NCBI GenBank assembly: GCA_030605475.1 | Contig: JAUWIG010000048.1 | Location: forward strand, 16,575 to 80,574 | Direction: 5' to 3' | DNA: 64,000 bases | Origin: Planctomycetota bacterium | Lineage (GTDB): Bacteria > Planctomycetota > Phycisphaerae > Sedimentisphaerales > Anaerobacaceae | Shown here: positions 1-8,655 of the stretch, piece after piece | Numbering within the stretch: position 1 is the stretch's first letter | Layout: every line of letters begins with the position of its first letter | Position numbers and translations under genes: made by a program | The notes under the pieces: generated by a model | What the model saw: the letters and a program-made list of their open reading frames with translations, nothing else | Told to the model about the DNA's origin: nothing | The model's database searches: none

Positions 1-5
1 CACTT

Positions 6-176
6 CTACTTACGTCGTATCTTATGAACAGTATGCTTACGTTCATTTTTACAAAACTTTTTCAACTCTAATTTCGGTGTACCTTCTGCTACACTGACAC
101 TTGTGCGATAATTTCTGTGCCTGCACTCTTTGCACTCGAGCCAGACATATTCCCTTTTGCTCTTTTTTTTAGCCAT
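6..176 (-). CDS. rpmG: 50S ribosomal protein L33
   Basis: Small basic ribosomal protein of the large subunit, 56 residues from the ATG at 174-176, which opens with MAKKKSKREYVWLECKEC. The length and the Lys-rich tail ending in HTVHKIRRK are typical of L33. A first CxxC pair (CKEC) is present. The second pair of the zinc-binding form is reduced to one Cys (KKFCKNERKH), so the zinc ribbon is probably incomplete. An in-frame upstream extension to 230 exists but is not L33-like, so the ATG at 176 was chosen. It lies downstream of tuf on the same strand, a common translation-gene order. The window ends five bases beyond its stop, so any further operon members are not visible. Confidence 0.95.
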   Translation of the reverse strand: MAKKKSKREYVWLECKECRHRNYRTSVSVAEGTPKLELKKFCKNERKHTVHKIRRK

Positions 177-276
177 AAAACTTATTTCGCCAGGCAAACA
201 GGTTCGCTTAAAGAAAATAGTGTATAGCAATGGCGGATAGAGAAAGAAAACTATACGCTATATGCTAATTGGGTGC

Positions 277-1491
277 TTATTCAAGGATTTTGGTTACTAC
301 ACCGGCGCCGACTGTCCGGCCACCCTCACGAATAGCGAAGCGAAGGCCGTCCTCCATGGCGATTGGAGAAATAATCTCCACCTCCATCGTTATATTATCA
401 CCAGGTATACACATCTCTGCACTCTTGCCGTCCCGGCTCATTAACGCGTTAACCGCGCCGGTGACATCGGTTGTTCTAAAATAAAACTGGGGCTTGTAGC
501 CTGCGAAAAACGGTGTATGACGGCCGCCTTCCTCTTTGGTCAAAACATACACTTCGGCGTGAAACTTGGTGTGGGGAGTAATACTCTTGGGAGCGGCAAT
601 GACCTGTCCACGCTCCAAATCTTTCTTTTCCACACCGCGCAAAAGTATGCCAATGTTGTCGCCGGCCTGGCCTTCACTAAGTGTTTTGTTAAACATCTCT
701 ACGCCGGTACATATGGTCTTGCGAGTCTCTTTTACAAGCCCAACAACTTCAACTTCGTCACCAACGCGGACAATACCGCGATCAACGCGCCCTGTACCAA
801 CCGTACCACGACCCTTAATGCTGAAAACGTCCTCAACCGGCATAAGAAACGGCTTGTCAACATCACGCTCAGGAATCGGGATGTAATCGTCAACCGCCAC
901 CATCAGCTCATCGATACACTTGCAAATCTCGTCATCTTTGCCTTCGTTTTCCATCGCTTTCAGTGCTGAACCTCTAATAATAGGAACATCGTCACCCGGG
1001 AAGTCATATTTGCTCAGCAGTTCTCTTATCTCCAGTTCGACCAAATCCAGAAGTTCAGGGTCATCAACCAGGTCAACCTTGTTCAGGAAGACTGCAATCT
1101 TGGGCACATTAACCTGACGGGCAAGAAGGATGTGCTCACGAGTCTGAGGCATAGGACCATCATTGGCTGCCACAACCAAAACCGTCCCGTCCATTTGGGC
1201 TGCTCCGGTAATCATATTCTTGATATAATCGGCGTGTCCGGGACAATCAACGTGGGCGTAGTGGCGCTTGTCCGTCTCATACTCTACATGGGCGGTATTT
1301 ATCGTGATGCCGCGCTCTTTTTCTTCCGGGGCATTGTCTATCTCTTCAAATCGCTTGATATTACCGCCACCCCTCGTATGAGCCAGTCGCATCATGATTG
1401 CTACTGTTAGTGTTGTTTTACCGTGGTCAATATGACCAATCGTTCCAATATTGATATGTGGTTTTGTCCGCTCAAATACCGCCTTAGCCAT
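277..1491 (-). CDS. tuf: Translation elongation factor EF-Tu
   Basis: GTPase that delivers aminoacyl-tRNA to the ribosomal A site; 404 residues. The ATG at 1491 opens [21 protein letters not shown]1 P-loop GHIDHGKT lies at residues 19-26, followed by the switch-II motif DCPGH and the guanine-specificity motif NKVD near residue 136. The C-terminal beta-barrel domains carry the usual [17 protein letters not shown] signature. A six-residue in-frame extension to 1509 is not conserved in the family. The gene follows tRNA-Thr on the same strand, recalling the tRNA-Thr/tufB order of E. coli, with rpmG about 100 bp downstream. A perfect 10-bp stem-loop (1611-1642) sits in the leader between the tRNA and tuf. 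Confidence 0.98.
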   Translation of the reverse strand: MAKAVFERTKPHINIGTIGHIDHGKTTLTVAIMMRLAHTRGGGNIKRFEEIDNAPEEKERGITINTAHVEYETDKRHYAHVDCPGHADYIKNMITGAAQMDGTVLVVAANDGPMPQTREHILLARQVNVPKIAVFLNKVDLVDDPELLDLVELEIRELLSKYDFPGDDVPIIRGSALKAMENEGKDDEICKCIDELMVAVDDYIPIPERDVDKPFLMPVEDVFSIKGRGTVGTGRVDRGIVRVGDEVEVVGLVKETRKTICTGVEMFNKTLSEGQAGDNIGILLRGVEKKDLERGQVIAAPKSITPHTKFHAEVYVLTKEEGGRHTPFFAGYKPQFYFRTTDVTGAVNALMSRDGKSAEMCIPGDNITMEVEIISPIAMEDGLRFAIREGGRTVGAGVVTKILE

Positions 1492-1617
1492 TTTAATATA
1501 AACCTCCAATGTGCAGTGTTAGTATTTATTTCCTCTTTCAAACCTCTATAATCAACCCACAGCCAAGATTGCTGATTAATTCTACCAAACTATCTCAGCT
1601 TGACCTGCTTGCCCCGT

Positions 1618-1904
<287 letters not shown>

Positions 1905-1942
1905 CAATGTAAACATAGTAGTTTACGAAACAAACAGTAAGA

Positions 1943-2036
1943 GTGCAAACATAAAAAATGCGAGAAAACGCAAAAAAACTAAAAAAAAACTAAAAAAACT
2001 GAAAATTTCTCGATTTTTTCCTTTTTGCAGAAAAAT
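1943..2036 (+). repeat. 10-bp-phased A-tract array 1
   Basis: Runs of 4-9 A, separated by short TGCG, CGCA, ACT or ACTG steps, recur about once per helical turn from roughly 1943 to 2010. They then switch to T-runs (ATTTTTTCC, TTTTTGCAG). This matches the layout of the arrays at 5881-5997, 8531-8635 and 63841-63942: A-phased body, then an inverted T-run head on one side. Phased A-tracts are the classic cause of intrinsic DNA curvature. Function is unknown. Confidence 0.6.
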
Positions 2037-2050
2037 CACAAGGAAGAAGA

Positions 2051-2070
2051 TTAGCCACAGAAACGCAGAG
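2051..2070 (+). repeat. Dispersed TTAGCCACAGA word
   Basis: TTAGCCACAGA here is repeated at 6077-6087. Both copies follow the head end of an A-tract array, 14 and about 80 bp downstream respectively. It resembles the CCACAGATT-type short intergenic repeats known from many environmental genomes. Confidence 0.45.
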
Positions 2071-2139
2071 CATAATCAATTATCACCATTATTTATTTGG
2101 GTCATAGGTGTATAAGTTAAAACTCTCAGTTGTCAATAA

Positions 2140-4386
2140 TCAACTATTAGCTTCTTTTGGCTCATCTGGCTCTTCGGCCCGGCCAAAGCGCTCGGCCCAG
2201 CGTTTCAGCTGTTCTTGCCACATCGGTCTGGCTTGGGGCAGCCTTTTGGACAATCTTTCCAAGATAGCATTAGGGTCAGTACCGGCAGGCGGCTCGCTTA
2301 GATAATTGTTAATTGAGCGAACAATAACGTTGTTAGGCTCTAAGTCCTTTTCCAGCAAGCAATTATCCACCAATTGAATCGCAAGCCCCACCTTTGGCCA
2401 TCTCAGATACACATCCAGCAGGTCGGCTAAAATCCGCTCCTTCTCCTCGGCGGTCTGGGCAACTTCACGCAACTTCCCGAAATACTCTGCCGCCCGTTCA
2501 AAATCGCCGCTTTTATTGTAAAGTCGCGCCAATTTCTCTCTAATACCTTTGAGTATCTCTGCCTTGTTTTCGCCTATGGCCTTTCGCTCTGCTATCTCAA
2601 GAAAAGAGAGCCTTTGCTCATCAGACAACCTGGCTTGGGTGCTTTGCGAGTTGAATTTACTTATCCATTCGTTTAATACGCCAAATTCAGAGTGGTTGAA
2701 TATTTTGAGCATCGCCTGCCAGGCCGGTTCGTTTTCGGCCGTTGTTCCTATTTTCTCTGCCAGCCAGACCAAATCTTCGCTGCCGCCGACTTCGCTGGCA
2801 AGGTCTATCAGCTTCTTTCTTACTATGACGCTGCTGTCGTTGACAAAATCTTTTCTCAGTCTTTTCAGCGCCTTTGTTTTATCAATATAGACGAGCCCAT
2901 CTACGGCTGCTTCCCGGACCAAATCTGTTTCGTCACGCACAGCTTCTTCAAATAAAGGCGCAAATCGCTTCGCTGATTCAGCTTTGTAAACACTCTGTGC
3001 ACACAGACTTGCCATTGCATTGAGCAATTCTCCGCGCAGGGCCCCGTCGGCACTGTCCTTTTCCTGTTCGTATCTTTCTGCAAGCAAACCAAGATATTTA
3101 TCAACCTCGCCAGGTGTTAATCCATCCTGCTCAAGCAGCTTTTTTATGACTTCAGCACCTTTTTGTGCCTTTTTCAGGTCCTGCTCAGCCAGGTACTTTT
3201 CCGCCCATTCCAAGGTCTGTTTTCTTATCTCCTCGGGAATCCTGAACTCCGGATTGGGAGAAAAAGCATAGTGACACGCTCCACCTAGCGCAACGAACAG
3301 CTCCATTCTTACCTCGTCGTCTGGCTCGACTTTGAGCTGTTCGAGCAGCTTTTCGGCTGAATCCAACTGACCCATCAAAGACAGCAGATTTGCCGTTTTT
3401 AGCCGAACATCTCTATTCTGGTCGGAAACCAAACTAATCAAAACAGGCCCAACTTTAGCAGGAAATTTTGCCCTCGTTCCTATTCGCCATTGCTCGACCT
3501 TTTTCAACGCCCACAATTTCACCACCTCTTCAGGACTACTCAGATGCTCAGCTAAAAACTGACCCTTGGCTGCATCTTCGCTAATGCCGTCGTATATCCT
3601 CCCCAATGCAGCTAAATACAGTCCTTTCCACAAGTTCGCTTCGGTTCTCAACTTGCTCATCTGGGCTTCCTGGCGAATCAACCAATCTCGCAGAAATGCG
3701 TCTTTGCCTTTGCGCTCGAGTTCATCTCTTATTTGCTTGCGAGTTTTGGCGTCTTTGCTCACCGGTATACCTAAAGATTGCAGAGCTTTCTCTGATGCCT
3801 CAACTACTTGTTTTTCAGGGTCATCAAGCAGTTCCATAAGCTTAAATATCGCCCTCATATCCGGCTGAAGTTTCAATGCATTTATTGCATTTAGTCTGGC
3901 TTTGACCGGAAGTGAGGAGTCTGTTATTAGTTTTTCCAGAGGCTCTGATATCTGCTCATACTCAAAAATCAAGGTCGCTTCAGCGGCCAATTTAGCCACG
4001 GCAGAATCCTCTGTGGTCAAAATCTCAAGCAATGGCTGGATAAAGTCGCCCTTTTGCCTTATGGGTTCCTTCATACCTCTGGTCTGACTCAATGCCTTGC
4101 AGACAGCCACGCGTGCGGCGATATTTTCGGGTTGCTTTAGTACGGAAATGAGTATTTCTCTGGCCAGTGGGTCTTCGCTAAACAGCATTATAGTTGCTGC
4201 GTCTATGCGTATCTGTTCGCTTGCTCCTTTGAGCAGCGTGTCTTTGTTGATTTTCAGTTGTTTGTCAAGCCCGGCTTCTGCAGCGGCATTATTAGCCAGC
4301 AGCGCTGGGTTGTTTGCACCTATGCCAGACTGTTGGCATCCTATCACCAACAGTAGTATTACCGGATATAGCTGTTTTGCACTCAT
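2140..4386 (-). CDS. HEAT-repeat lipoprotein
   Basis: Predicted secreted, lipid-anchored helical-repeat protein of 748 residues; molecular function not recognised. Starting at the ATG at 4386 it opens with a signal peptide and lipobox ending LVIGC, with the lipidated Cys at residue 17. That motif decides the start over an in-frame extension to 4506, which runs through a dispersed intergenic element. The body is a series of HEAT/armadillo-like helical pairs, for example RMAIFKLMELLDDPEKQVVE-like and DSSVIVRKKLIDLASEVG-like blocks. The C-terminal quarter, around NKSGDFERAAEYFGKLREVA, looks TPR-like. Such proteins usually act as scaffolds in the periplasm or at a membrane. It stands alone, with gene-free DNA on both sides. 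Confidence 0.8.
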   Translation of the reverse strand: MSAKQLYPVILLLVIGCQQSGIGANNPALLANNAAAEAGLDKQLKINKDTLLKGASEQIRIDAATIMLFSEDPLAREILISVLKQPENIAARVAVCKALSQTRGMKEPIRQKGDFIQPLLEILTTEDSAVAKLAAEATLIFEYEQISEPLEKLITDSSLPVKARLNAINALKLQPDMRAIFKLMELLDDPEKQVVEASEKALQSLGIPVSKDAKTRKQIRDELERKGKDAFLRDWLIRQEAQMSKLRTEANLWKGLYLAALGRIYDGISEDAAKGQFLAEHLSSPEEVVKLWALKKVEQWRIGTRAKFPAKVGPVLISLVSDQNRDVRLKTANLLSLMGQLDSAEKLLEQLKVEPDDEVRMELFVALGGACHYAFSPNPEFRIPEEIRKQTLEWAEKYLAEQDLKKAQKGAEVIKKLLEQDGLTPGEVDKYLGLLAERYEQEKDSADGALRGELLNAMASLCAQSVYKAESAKRFAPLFEEAVRDETDLVREAAVDGLVYIDKTKALKRLRKDFVNDSSVIVRKKLIDLASEVGGSEDLVWLAEKIGTTAENEPAWQAMLKIFNHSEFGVLNEWISKFNSQSTQARLSDEQRLSFLEIAERKAIGENKAEILKGIREKLARLYNKSGDFERAAEYFGKLREVAQTAEEKERILADLLDVYLRWPKVGLAIQLVDNCLLEKDLEPNNVIVRSINNYLSEPPAGTDPNAILERLSKRLPQARPMWQEQLKRWAERFGRAEEPDEPKEANS

Positions 4387-4416
4387 TCGGACGACCTTAA
4401 AGAAACCCCTGCTTGC

Positions 4417-4494
4417 CCTGTTAGAGGTCCGCTCCGTTTTACGGGTCGCGGCAGCCGCCAGCGGAGATTTACTTCTAACCGGGCTTGTCAATTT
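4417..4494. repeat. Degenerate inverted element, GTTAGAGGT / ACTTCTAAC
   Basis: Holds GTTAGAGGT and, about 40 bp on, ACTTCTAACCGGGCTTG. The same two words occur in the same order at 34799-34869, there as ACTTCTAACGGGGCTG. The gene-free stretch 4387-4773 also has an 8-bp stem-loop (ACCCCTGC 4607-4614 with GCAGGGGT 4624-4631) and a heptamer array at 4652-4708. I see no gene in it. Confidence 0.4.
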
Positions 4495-4651
4495 AGCTAT
4501 CGTCATAATAATACCGCAACTCTATTCAAGTCAACCGGCTATTGGCCATTTTCGCCATTCGGGCATAAATTTGGCCAAATCCTTTGCCGATTGATTATCG
4601 TTTATTACCCCTGCCGGCGATAAGCAGGGGTGTCGATTATCAATCTTACTT

Positions 4652-4708
4652 AAGTCATAAGTGCATAAGACACAAGAGCTAAGAGACAAGACTCAGGACA
4701 TAAGCGTA
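4652..4708. repeat. Heptamer-phased spacer array
   Basis: Eight consecutive words, seven of them 7 bp and one 8 bp, nearly all beginning AAG (AAGACAC, AAGAGCT, AAGAGAC, AAGACTC). It is one of the family of 7-bp-phased degenerate spacers described in the findings. Confidence 0.6.
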
Positions 4709-4773
4709 GCTTTTGGTCATCGGTCTTTTGCTCTCGTGCTCTGTCGATTTCGAATTATCGATTATCAATAACG

Positions 4774-5712
4774 TTATGGCCTGGGGTGGAATTTTTTGTG
4801 AATACTTCGCAGCCTTTCCTGGTCGACGTGTGTATAAATCTGGGTAGTGGCTATATCAACATGTCCGAGCATTTCCTGAATGCTTCGCAAATCGGCTCCG
4901 CCGGCCAACAGATGTGTTGCGAAGCAATGCCTCAACGTATGGACGGTTAAATTTCTGGGCATACCCGCGCGAATTGCGTATTTTTTGACTAATCTCCAGA
5001 TTTCGATTCGGCCCATAGGCCGACCTGTGCGGGATAGCAGCAGGTAATCGTTGCTGAACGGCTTGGCCAGTTTGGGACGCAGCCCTGTCAGATACTCGAC
5101 TGTCGCGGCGATGGCGGCTTTGCCGACCGGGATTATGCGCTCTCTATTACCCTTGCCCAGGCAGCGCAAATAGCCGATATCAATATTGAAATCGGGGATT
5201 TTCAGGCCGGCTAACTCGCTGGCACGTATGCCGGTGGCATAGAGCAATTCGAGCATTGCCCTGTCGCGAAGGTAAAAAGGCTCACTCGGTGAAGGAGCGT
5301 TAATGATATCGATAACCTGCTTTTTGCTGCAAATAGCGGGCAGTTTCTGCCAAGTCTTTGGGGTTTCAAGGGTTGTGGAGAAGTCGTCTTCGACAAGGCC
5401 GGTAAGTTTGGCAAATCGCAGGAACATTCTTATAGCGACGAGAGAGCGCTTAATCGAGCTTTCGCCTTTATTGTCTGTGGTGAGGATTCGCAGATAGTTC
5501 TGTATAAGGGCCGGTTTTATTTGCTGTAACTGACTTATTTTACCGGACTTGCAGTATTTCAGGAAGCTTTTTAAATCGCGGCCGTAGGCCAAAATGGTGT
5601 TGGGGGACAGGCCGGCCTCGACGGTGAGAAAGCTTAGAAAATCTGTAGCGGCCCGGCCTAAGGGCAACGTAAGTAGTTTATCTGTAACAGATTGTGTCTG
5701 AGTCGGCGGCAC
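4774..5712 (-). CDS. xerD: Site-specific tyrosine recombinase, XerC/XerD type
   Basis: Probable chromosome-dimer resolvase that acts at dif with a partner; 312 residues, usual for Xer. The N-terminal SAM-like core-binding domain (LSFLTVEAGLSPNTILAYGRDL) precedes the catalytic domain. Catalytic Arg is in ATGIRASELAGL, the HxxR pair in HTLRHCFATHLL, the second His in LGHVDIATT, and the Tyr nucleophile in QIYTHVDQERL. The start codon at 5712 is GTG, with a heptamer array (5718-5745) just upstream and no convincing ribosome site, so the start is uncertain. XerD is preferred over XerC on general resemblance only. It abuts the OLD island, but its full motif set suggests a housekeeping enzyme rather than an island integrase. 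Confidence 0.88.
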   Translation of the reverse strand: MPPTQTQSVTDKLLTLPLGRAATDFLSFLTVEAGLSPNTILAYGRDLKSFLKYCKSGKISQLQQIKPALIQNYLRILTTDNKGESSIKRSLVAIRMFLRFAKLTGLVEDDFSTTLETPKTWQKLPAICSKKQVIDIINAPSPSEPFYLRDRAMLELLYATGIRASELAGLKIPDFNIDIGYLRCLGKGNRERIIPVGKAAIAATVEYLTGLRPKLAKPFSNDYLLLSRTGRPMGRIEIWRLVKKYAIRAGMPRNLTVHTLRHCFATHLLAGGADLRSIQEMLGHVDIATTQIYTHVDQERLRSIHKKFHPRP

Positions 5713-5717
5713 TTTTA

Positions 5718-5745
5718 ATTGACTATTTACTATTGACTATTTTTT
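5718..5745. repeat. Heptamer-phased spacer array
   Basis: Four 7-bp words: ATTGACT, ATTTACT, ATTGACT, ATTTTTT. They sit directly upstream of the xer start. Confidence 0.6.
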
Positions 5746-5880
5746 AAACTTTAGGCACTTACGGTATCAATATCGGCGTTAAAACAAGCTAACCTTTAGT
5801 TGCGAATATGCGGTTAAAATAGGCAAGAATCAGCAGGGTCGGCGGTGAAAATTTCGAACAGACGCTCAAGTTAGAGTGAA

Positions 5881-5997
5881 AAATGCGCAAAAAATTGTAA
5901 AAAAGTGTGCAAAAATTGCAAGAAATTGCAAGAAATTGCAAAAAAATGCAAGAAAGTGCAAGAAAATGCTAAAAAGTACGCTTTTTTGCACACTTTT
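5881..5997 (+). repeat. 10-bp-phased A-tract array 2, left flank of the OLD island
   Basis: TGCA recurs exactly every 10 bp at 5917, 5927, 5937, 5947 and 5957, with A-rich hexamers between (units ATTGCAAGAA, AGTGCAAGAA). The array is bounded by a perfect 15-bp inverted repeat: AAAAGTGTGCAAAAA at 5901-5915 and its complement TTTTTGCACACTTTT at 5983-5997. The T-run head faces right, towards the nuclease gene. The mirror-image array is at 8531-8635. The rest of the gene-free stretch 5998-6231 holds a heptamer array (6005-6039) and the TTAGCCACAGA word at 6077. Confidence 0.75.
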
Positions 5998-6004
5998 AGT
6001 TCAT

Positions 6005-6039
6005 AGTTGGTAGTTCGTTGCTCGATGCTTGATGCTCGT
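6005..6039. repeat. Heptamer-phased spacer array
   Basis: Five 7-bp words (AGTTGGT, AGTTCGT, TGCTCGA, TGCTTGA, TGCTCGT). Read on the other strand these are ACGAGCA-type words, the commonest skeleton of the family here. Confidence 0.6.
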
Positions 6040-6231
6040 GGTAGGAGGGTGAAAAGTGGATAGCAAGGGTCAAGATTTAGCCACAGATTTCACTGATTGC
6101 ACGGAAAAGTATAGCCATAAATTTTGCTTTGACGGGAATTGCGGTTTGGGGTAGTGTGTGGTTTGAAAGTCGAAGGTATCAGAAAAAAATGGTGGCTATA
6201 TGCAAGAAAAAATAACAGAATCGTAAGGATT

Positions 6232-8115
6232 ATGGGAACGACTGCTGTGGAAATTAAATCATTTAGAATAAAGAATTATCGCTCAATAAAAGATAGCGGT
6301 GTGTGTTATCTGTCGGGCGATAATATTACAATCTTAGCAGGAAAGAACGAGTCGGGGAAAACTGCAATTTTAGAAGCTCTGGAAGATTTTGATACAGAGG
6401 AAGAAATCAGAAAAGAAGCAATTCCTTACCACAATCCAGAAGCCGTGCCAGAAATAGCGGTGACTTTTGAAATAGACAAGGAAGCGCTTCAGGAAATTTC
6501 TGAGGAGATAGACTTTGAGCTAGAAACGCTTAAATCGAGCGATATAGAAATTATAAAAAAATATCCGAAGGAGTATTCTGTTTCTGAAGAAAGTAAAAAA
6601 ATGTTAGGTATAAGCGAGAAGGAGCTGTTAGGAAAAAAGGAAAAAGAAATCGCAGATACTTACAAACGAATTAAGAAAATCTATTCAAAAATTTCAGAGC
6701 CTAGTGGAATTTTGCCCGAAATAAATGTCGACGACATTTCCAAGTTTAAAACCGAACTTGAGAATTTTCAGAATCAAACAGAAGCTGATTTGGAAAAAAT
6801 ACCCGATGAAGAAAAAAGGACTAACTTCGTAATAGGGCTTAATGAAATCGTATGCAACCTTGAGGAGATAGAGGGTTCAAGATCAGTAGAGCAAAAGTTC
6901 ATTGACACAATAGCAACATACTGGATTCCGAACTTCATTTTATTTATCTCCTTTGAGGATGTGTTCCCTTCGGAAGTGCCTTTGGGTGAAGCTGCTGATA
7001 ACGAGTTAATTAAGGATCTGGCTATTATCAGTGATTTAAATTTGGAACTGATTACATCCGATTCTATTGCTCTTAAAACAAAACACAAACAACAACTGAA
7101 TGTGAGACTGAAAGAAGATTATCAGAAATTTTGGACGCAAGACCTTACAAATTTACATATAGAGTGGGATTCTGAGAAATTATATTTCCTTATTAAAGAA
7201 GACGAAGACTTTTATCCCCCGAGTTTACGAAGCAAAGGGAAACAGTGGCATTTGGCATTTTATGTAAGAGTTGCTGCAAGGGCAAGGGAAGGCGTACCTA
7301 ACATCATACTAATTGATGAACCAGGGCTCTTTCTTCATGCTAAAGCTCAAAAAGATGTTCTTAAGAGACTGGAGGATTCAGCTCAGGATGCACCAATCAT
7401 TTTTTGTACTCACTCACCCTATTTAATCAAAATTGGTAAGCTTGGTAGGATCCGCTTAATCTCACGAACTACGAAAAAAGGAACTCTTATTTCAAACAAA
7501 ATCCATAAGGGGGCTGATAAGGAAACTCTAACTCCAATAATAACAGCAATAGGTTTAGATTTGTCGATGGGCTTGGACATAGCAAAAGATAACAACGTTA
7601 TTCTTGAAGGAATAACAGATTATTACTACATATCAGCGTTTAAAGAGCTTCTCAACTACAGCTTCGATAAAGAGGTACACTTTATTCCAAGTGTAGGAGC
7701 GGATAAATTCAACTTTTTAGTGCCGTTAATGATTGGATGGGGATTAAATTACTGTTGTGTTTTAGATAATGATGACAAAGGAATACGCATAGAAAAGAAA
7801 TTATTGGAGGATTTCGAGCACATAGGTGTTAAGACAAAATTGGTTGGCAAAAGCAAAGGTGAAGAGATAGAGGACTTATTTGAGAGGGAAGATTTTATCA
7901 AATATGTTTTAAATGAGAATTCTAACGAAGTAGTAACCGACAAAAAGAATTCTGAGATAATTAAACAAAGAGATAGAAACTATGATAAAGTGTTACTGTC
8001 TAAATTGTTTTTAGAAAAAATAAAAGACGGAGGTATTTCTCTTTCAGAAGATACGAAGGGAAACTTCAGAAATCTCCTCGAAGAAATAAATAGATTGATG
8101 TTTCCAAAAGTTTAG
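6232..8115 (+). CDS. OLD-family ATP-dependent endonuclease (AAA + TOPRIM)
   Basis: Predicted SMC-like ATPase joined to a TOPRIM nuclease, 627 residues, the class-1 OLD architecture used in phage and plasmid defence. Walker A GKNESGKT is at residues 37-44; Walker B IILIDEPG near 360; a His switch in FCTHSPYLI follows. The TOPRIM domain has the Glu motif VILEGITDYY near 456, the Asp motif VLDNDDKG near 511, and EEIEDLFERE after it. The ATG at 6232 has AAGGA only 2-3 bp upstream; a TTG at 6139 would add 31 unconvincing residues. The gene is clearly more AT-rich than its neighbours and uses many AAA, ATA and AAT codons, suggesting transfer. No UvrD-like helicase (GajB type) partner is present; the only neighbour is a methyltransferase stump. 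Specific defence activity is inferred. Confidence 0.85.
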   Translation: MGTTAVEIKSFRIKNYRSIKDSGVCYLSGDNITILAGKNESGKTAILEALEDFDTEEEIRKEAIPYHNPEAVPEIAVTFEIDKEALQEISEEIDFELETLKSSDIEIIKKYPKEYSVSEESKKMLGISEKELLGKKEKEIADTYKRIKKIYSKISEPSGILPEINVDDISKFKTELENFQNQTEADLEKIPDEEKRTNFVIGLNEIVCNLEEIEGSRSVEQKFIDTIATYWIPNFILFISFEDVFPSEVPLGEAADNELIKDLAIISDLNLELITSDSIALKTKHKQQLNVRLKEDYQKFWTQDLTNLHIEWDSEKLYFLIKEDEDFYPPSLRSKGKQWHLAFYVRVAARAREGVPNIILIDEPGLFLHAKAQKDVLKRLEDSAQDAPIIFCTHSPYLIKIGKLGRIRLISRTTKKGTLISNKIHKGADKETLTPIITAIGLDLSMGLDIAKDNNVILEGITDYYYISAFKELLNYSFDKEVHFIPSVGADKFNFLVPLMIGWGLNYCCVLDNDDKGIRIEKKLLEDFEHIGVKTKLVGKSKGEEIEDLFEREDFIKYVLNENSNEVVTDKKNSEIIKQRDRNYDKVLLSKLFLEKIKDGGISLSEDTKGNFRNLLEEINRLMFPKV

Positions 8116-8266
8116 ATTGTCTTTGCCTATTACAATCAGGGCAAGTAAAGAAGTGGGGAGACCGCTTAAATGTGTGAACACATAGAAGGCTAATTCTGTA
8201 TCGGTATAGTTTTTACATATACATACTAAGTTTTAAGCGTAGGCGATCGTTTGCCGGAGATAATGT

Positions 8267-8377
8267 ATGACGAAAAACCGTTTGTACTGTGGGGATAATT
8301 TAGAAATACTGGCCACTATGGAAAAGGAAAGCGTTGACCTTATCTATATTGACCAGCAGTGGGGCGGTTTGAATTGA
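8267..8377 (+). pseudogene. N-terminal stump of a DNA methyltransferase
   Basis: A 36-codon reading frame opens MTKNRLYCGDNLEILATM and continues SVDLIYIDQQW before a stop. This is the start of an adenine-specific DNA methyltransferase of the type III/beta class, in which a GDNLEIL-like stretch precedes the catalytic DPPF/DPPY motif. Here the motif reads DQQW and the rest of the enzyme is missing. Both the catalytic motif and the body are lost, so it must be inactive. Its position behind the OLD gene suggests the remains of a modification or defence cassette. Confidence 0.7.
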
Positions 8378-8470
8378 TTATTTATTCTCAACACCACCCA
8401 AACAAAGCTTCGTGGGAAAAGTCATCCCCAAGCTTCGCTTGAGGCTGCCACCCAGTTGCTCCTTCGGGGT

Positions 8471-8491
8471 ACGAGCCACGAGTCACGAAAT
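8471..8491. repeat. Heptamer-phased spacer array (short)
   Basis: Three 7-bp words of the ACGAGAN type: ACGAGCC, ACGAGTC, ACGAAAT. Confidence 0.5.
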
Positions 8492-8530
8492 GATCGACCA
8501 TTTGCGCAGGGGGGTATGAAGAAAGTACTC

Positions 8531-8635
8531 AAAAAGCGCACTTTTTAGCATTTTTTTGCATTTTTTACTTCATTTCTTGCAATTTTTACTCACTTTTTGG
8601 CACTTTCCTGCACTTTTTTGCAATTTTTCTGTACA
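8531..8635 (-). repeat. 10-bp-phased A-tract array 3, right flank of the OLD island
   Basis: On the plus strand TTTTTTGCA-type decamers recur at about 10-bp spacing, with GCA at 8538, 8548, 8558, 8579, 8600, 8610 and 8620. One or two units are decayed near 8565-8595. The left end carries the flip AAAAAGCGCACTTTTT (8531-8546). The array is therefore inverted relative to array 2, and both T-run heads point inward at the 2.5-kb segment holding the OLD gene. The stretch 8378-8530 between the methylase stump and this array has no recognisable gene. Confidence 0.7.
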
Positions 8636-8655
8636 ACTTGCGCGTTTGATTGAAG

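Noticed and set aside
5210..5712. Integron integrase and attC array (xer plus the nearby arrays)
   Set aside because: The recombinase has standard Xer motifs and no visible integron-specific insert, and the arrays lack attC-like imperfect hairpins with cassettes.
5881..5997. CRISPR array
   Set aside because: Repeats are 10 bp with no unique 25-40 bp spacers and no cas genes nearby; the pattern is phased A-tracts.
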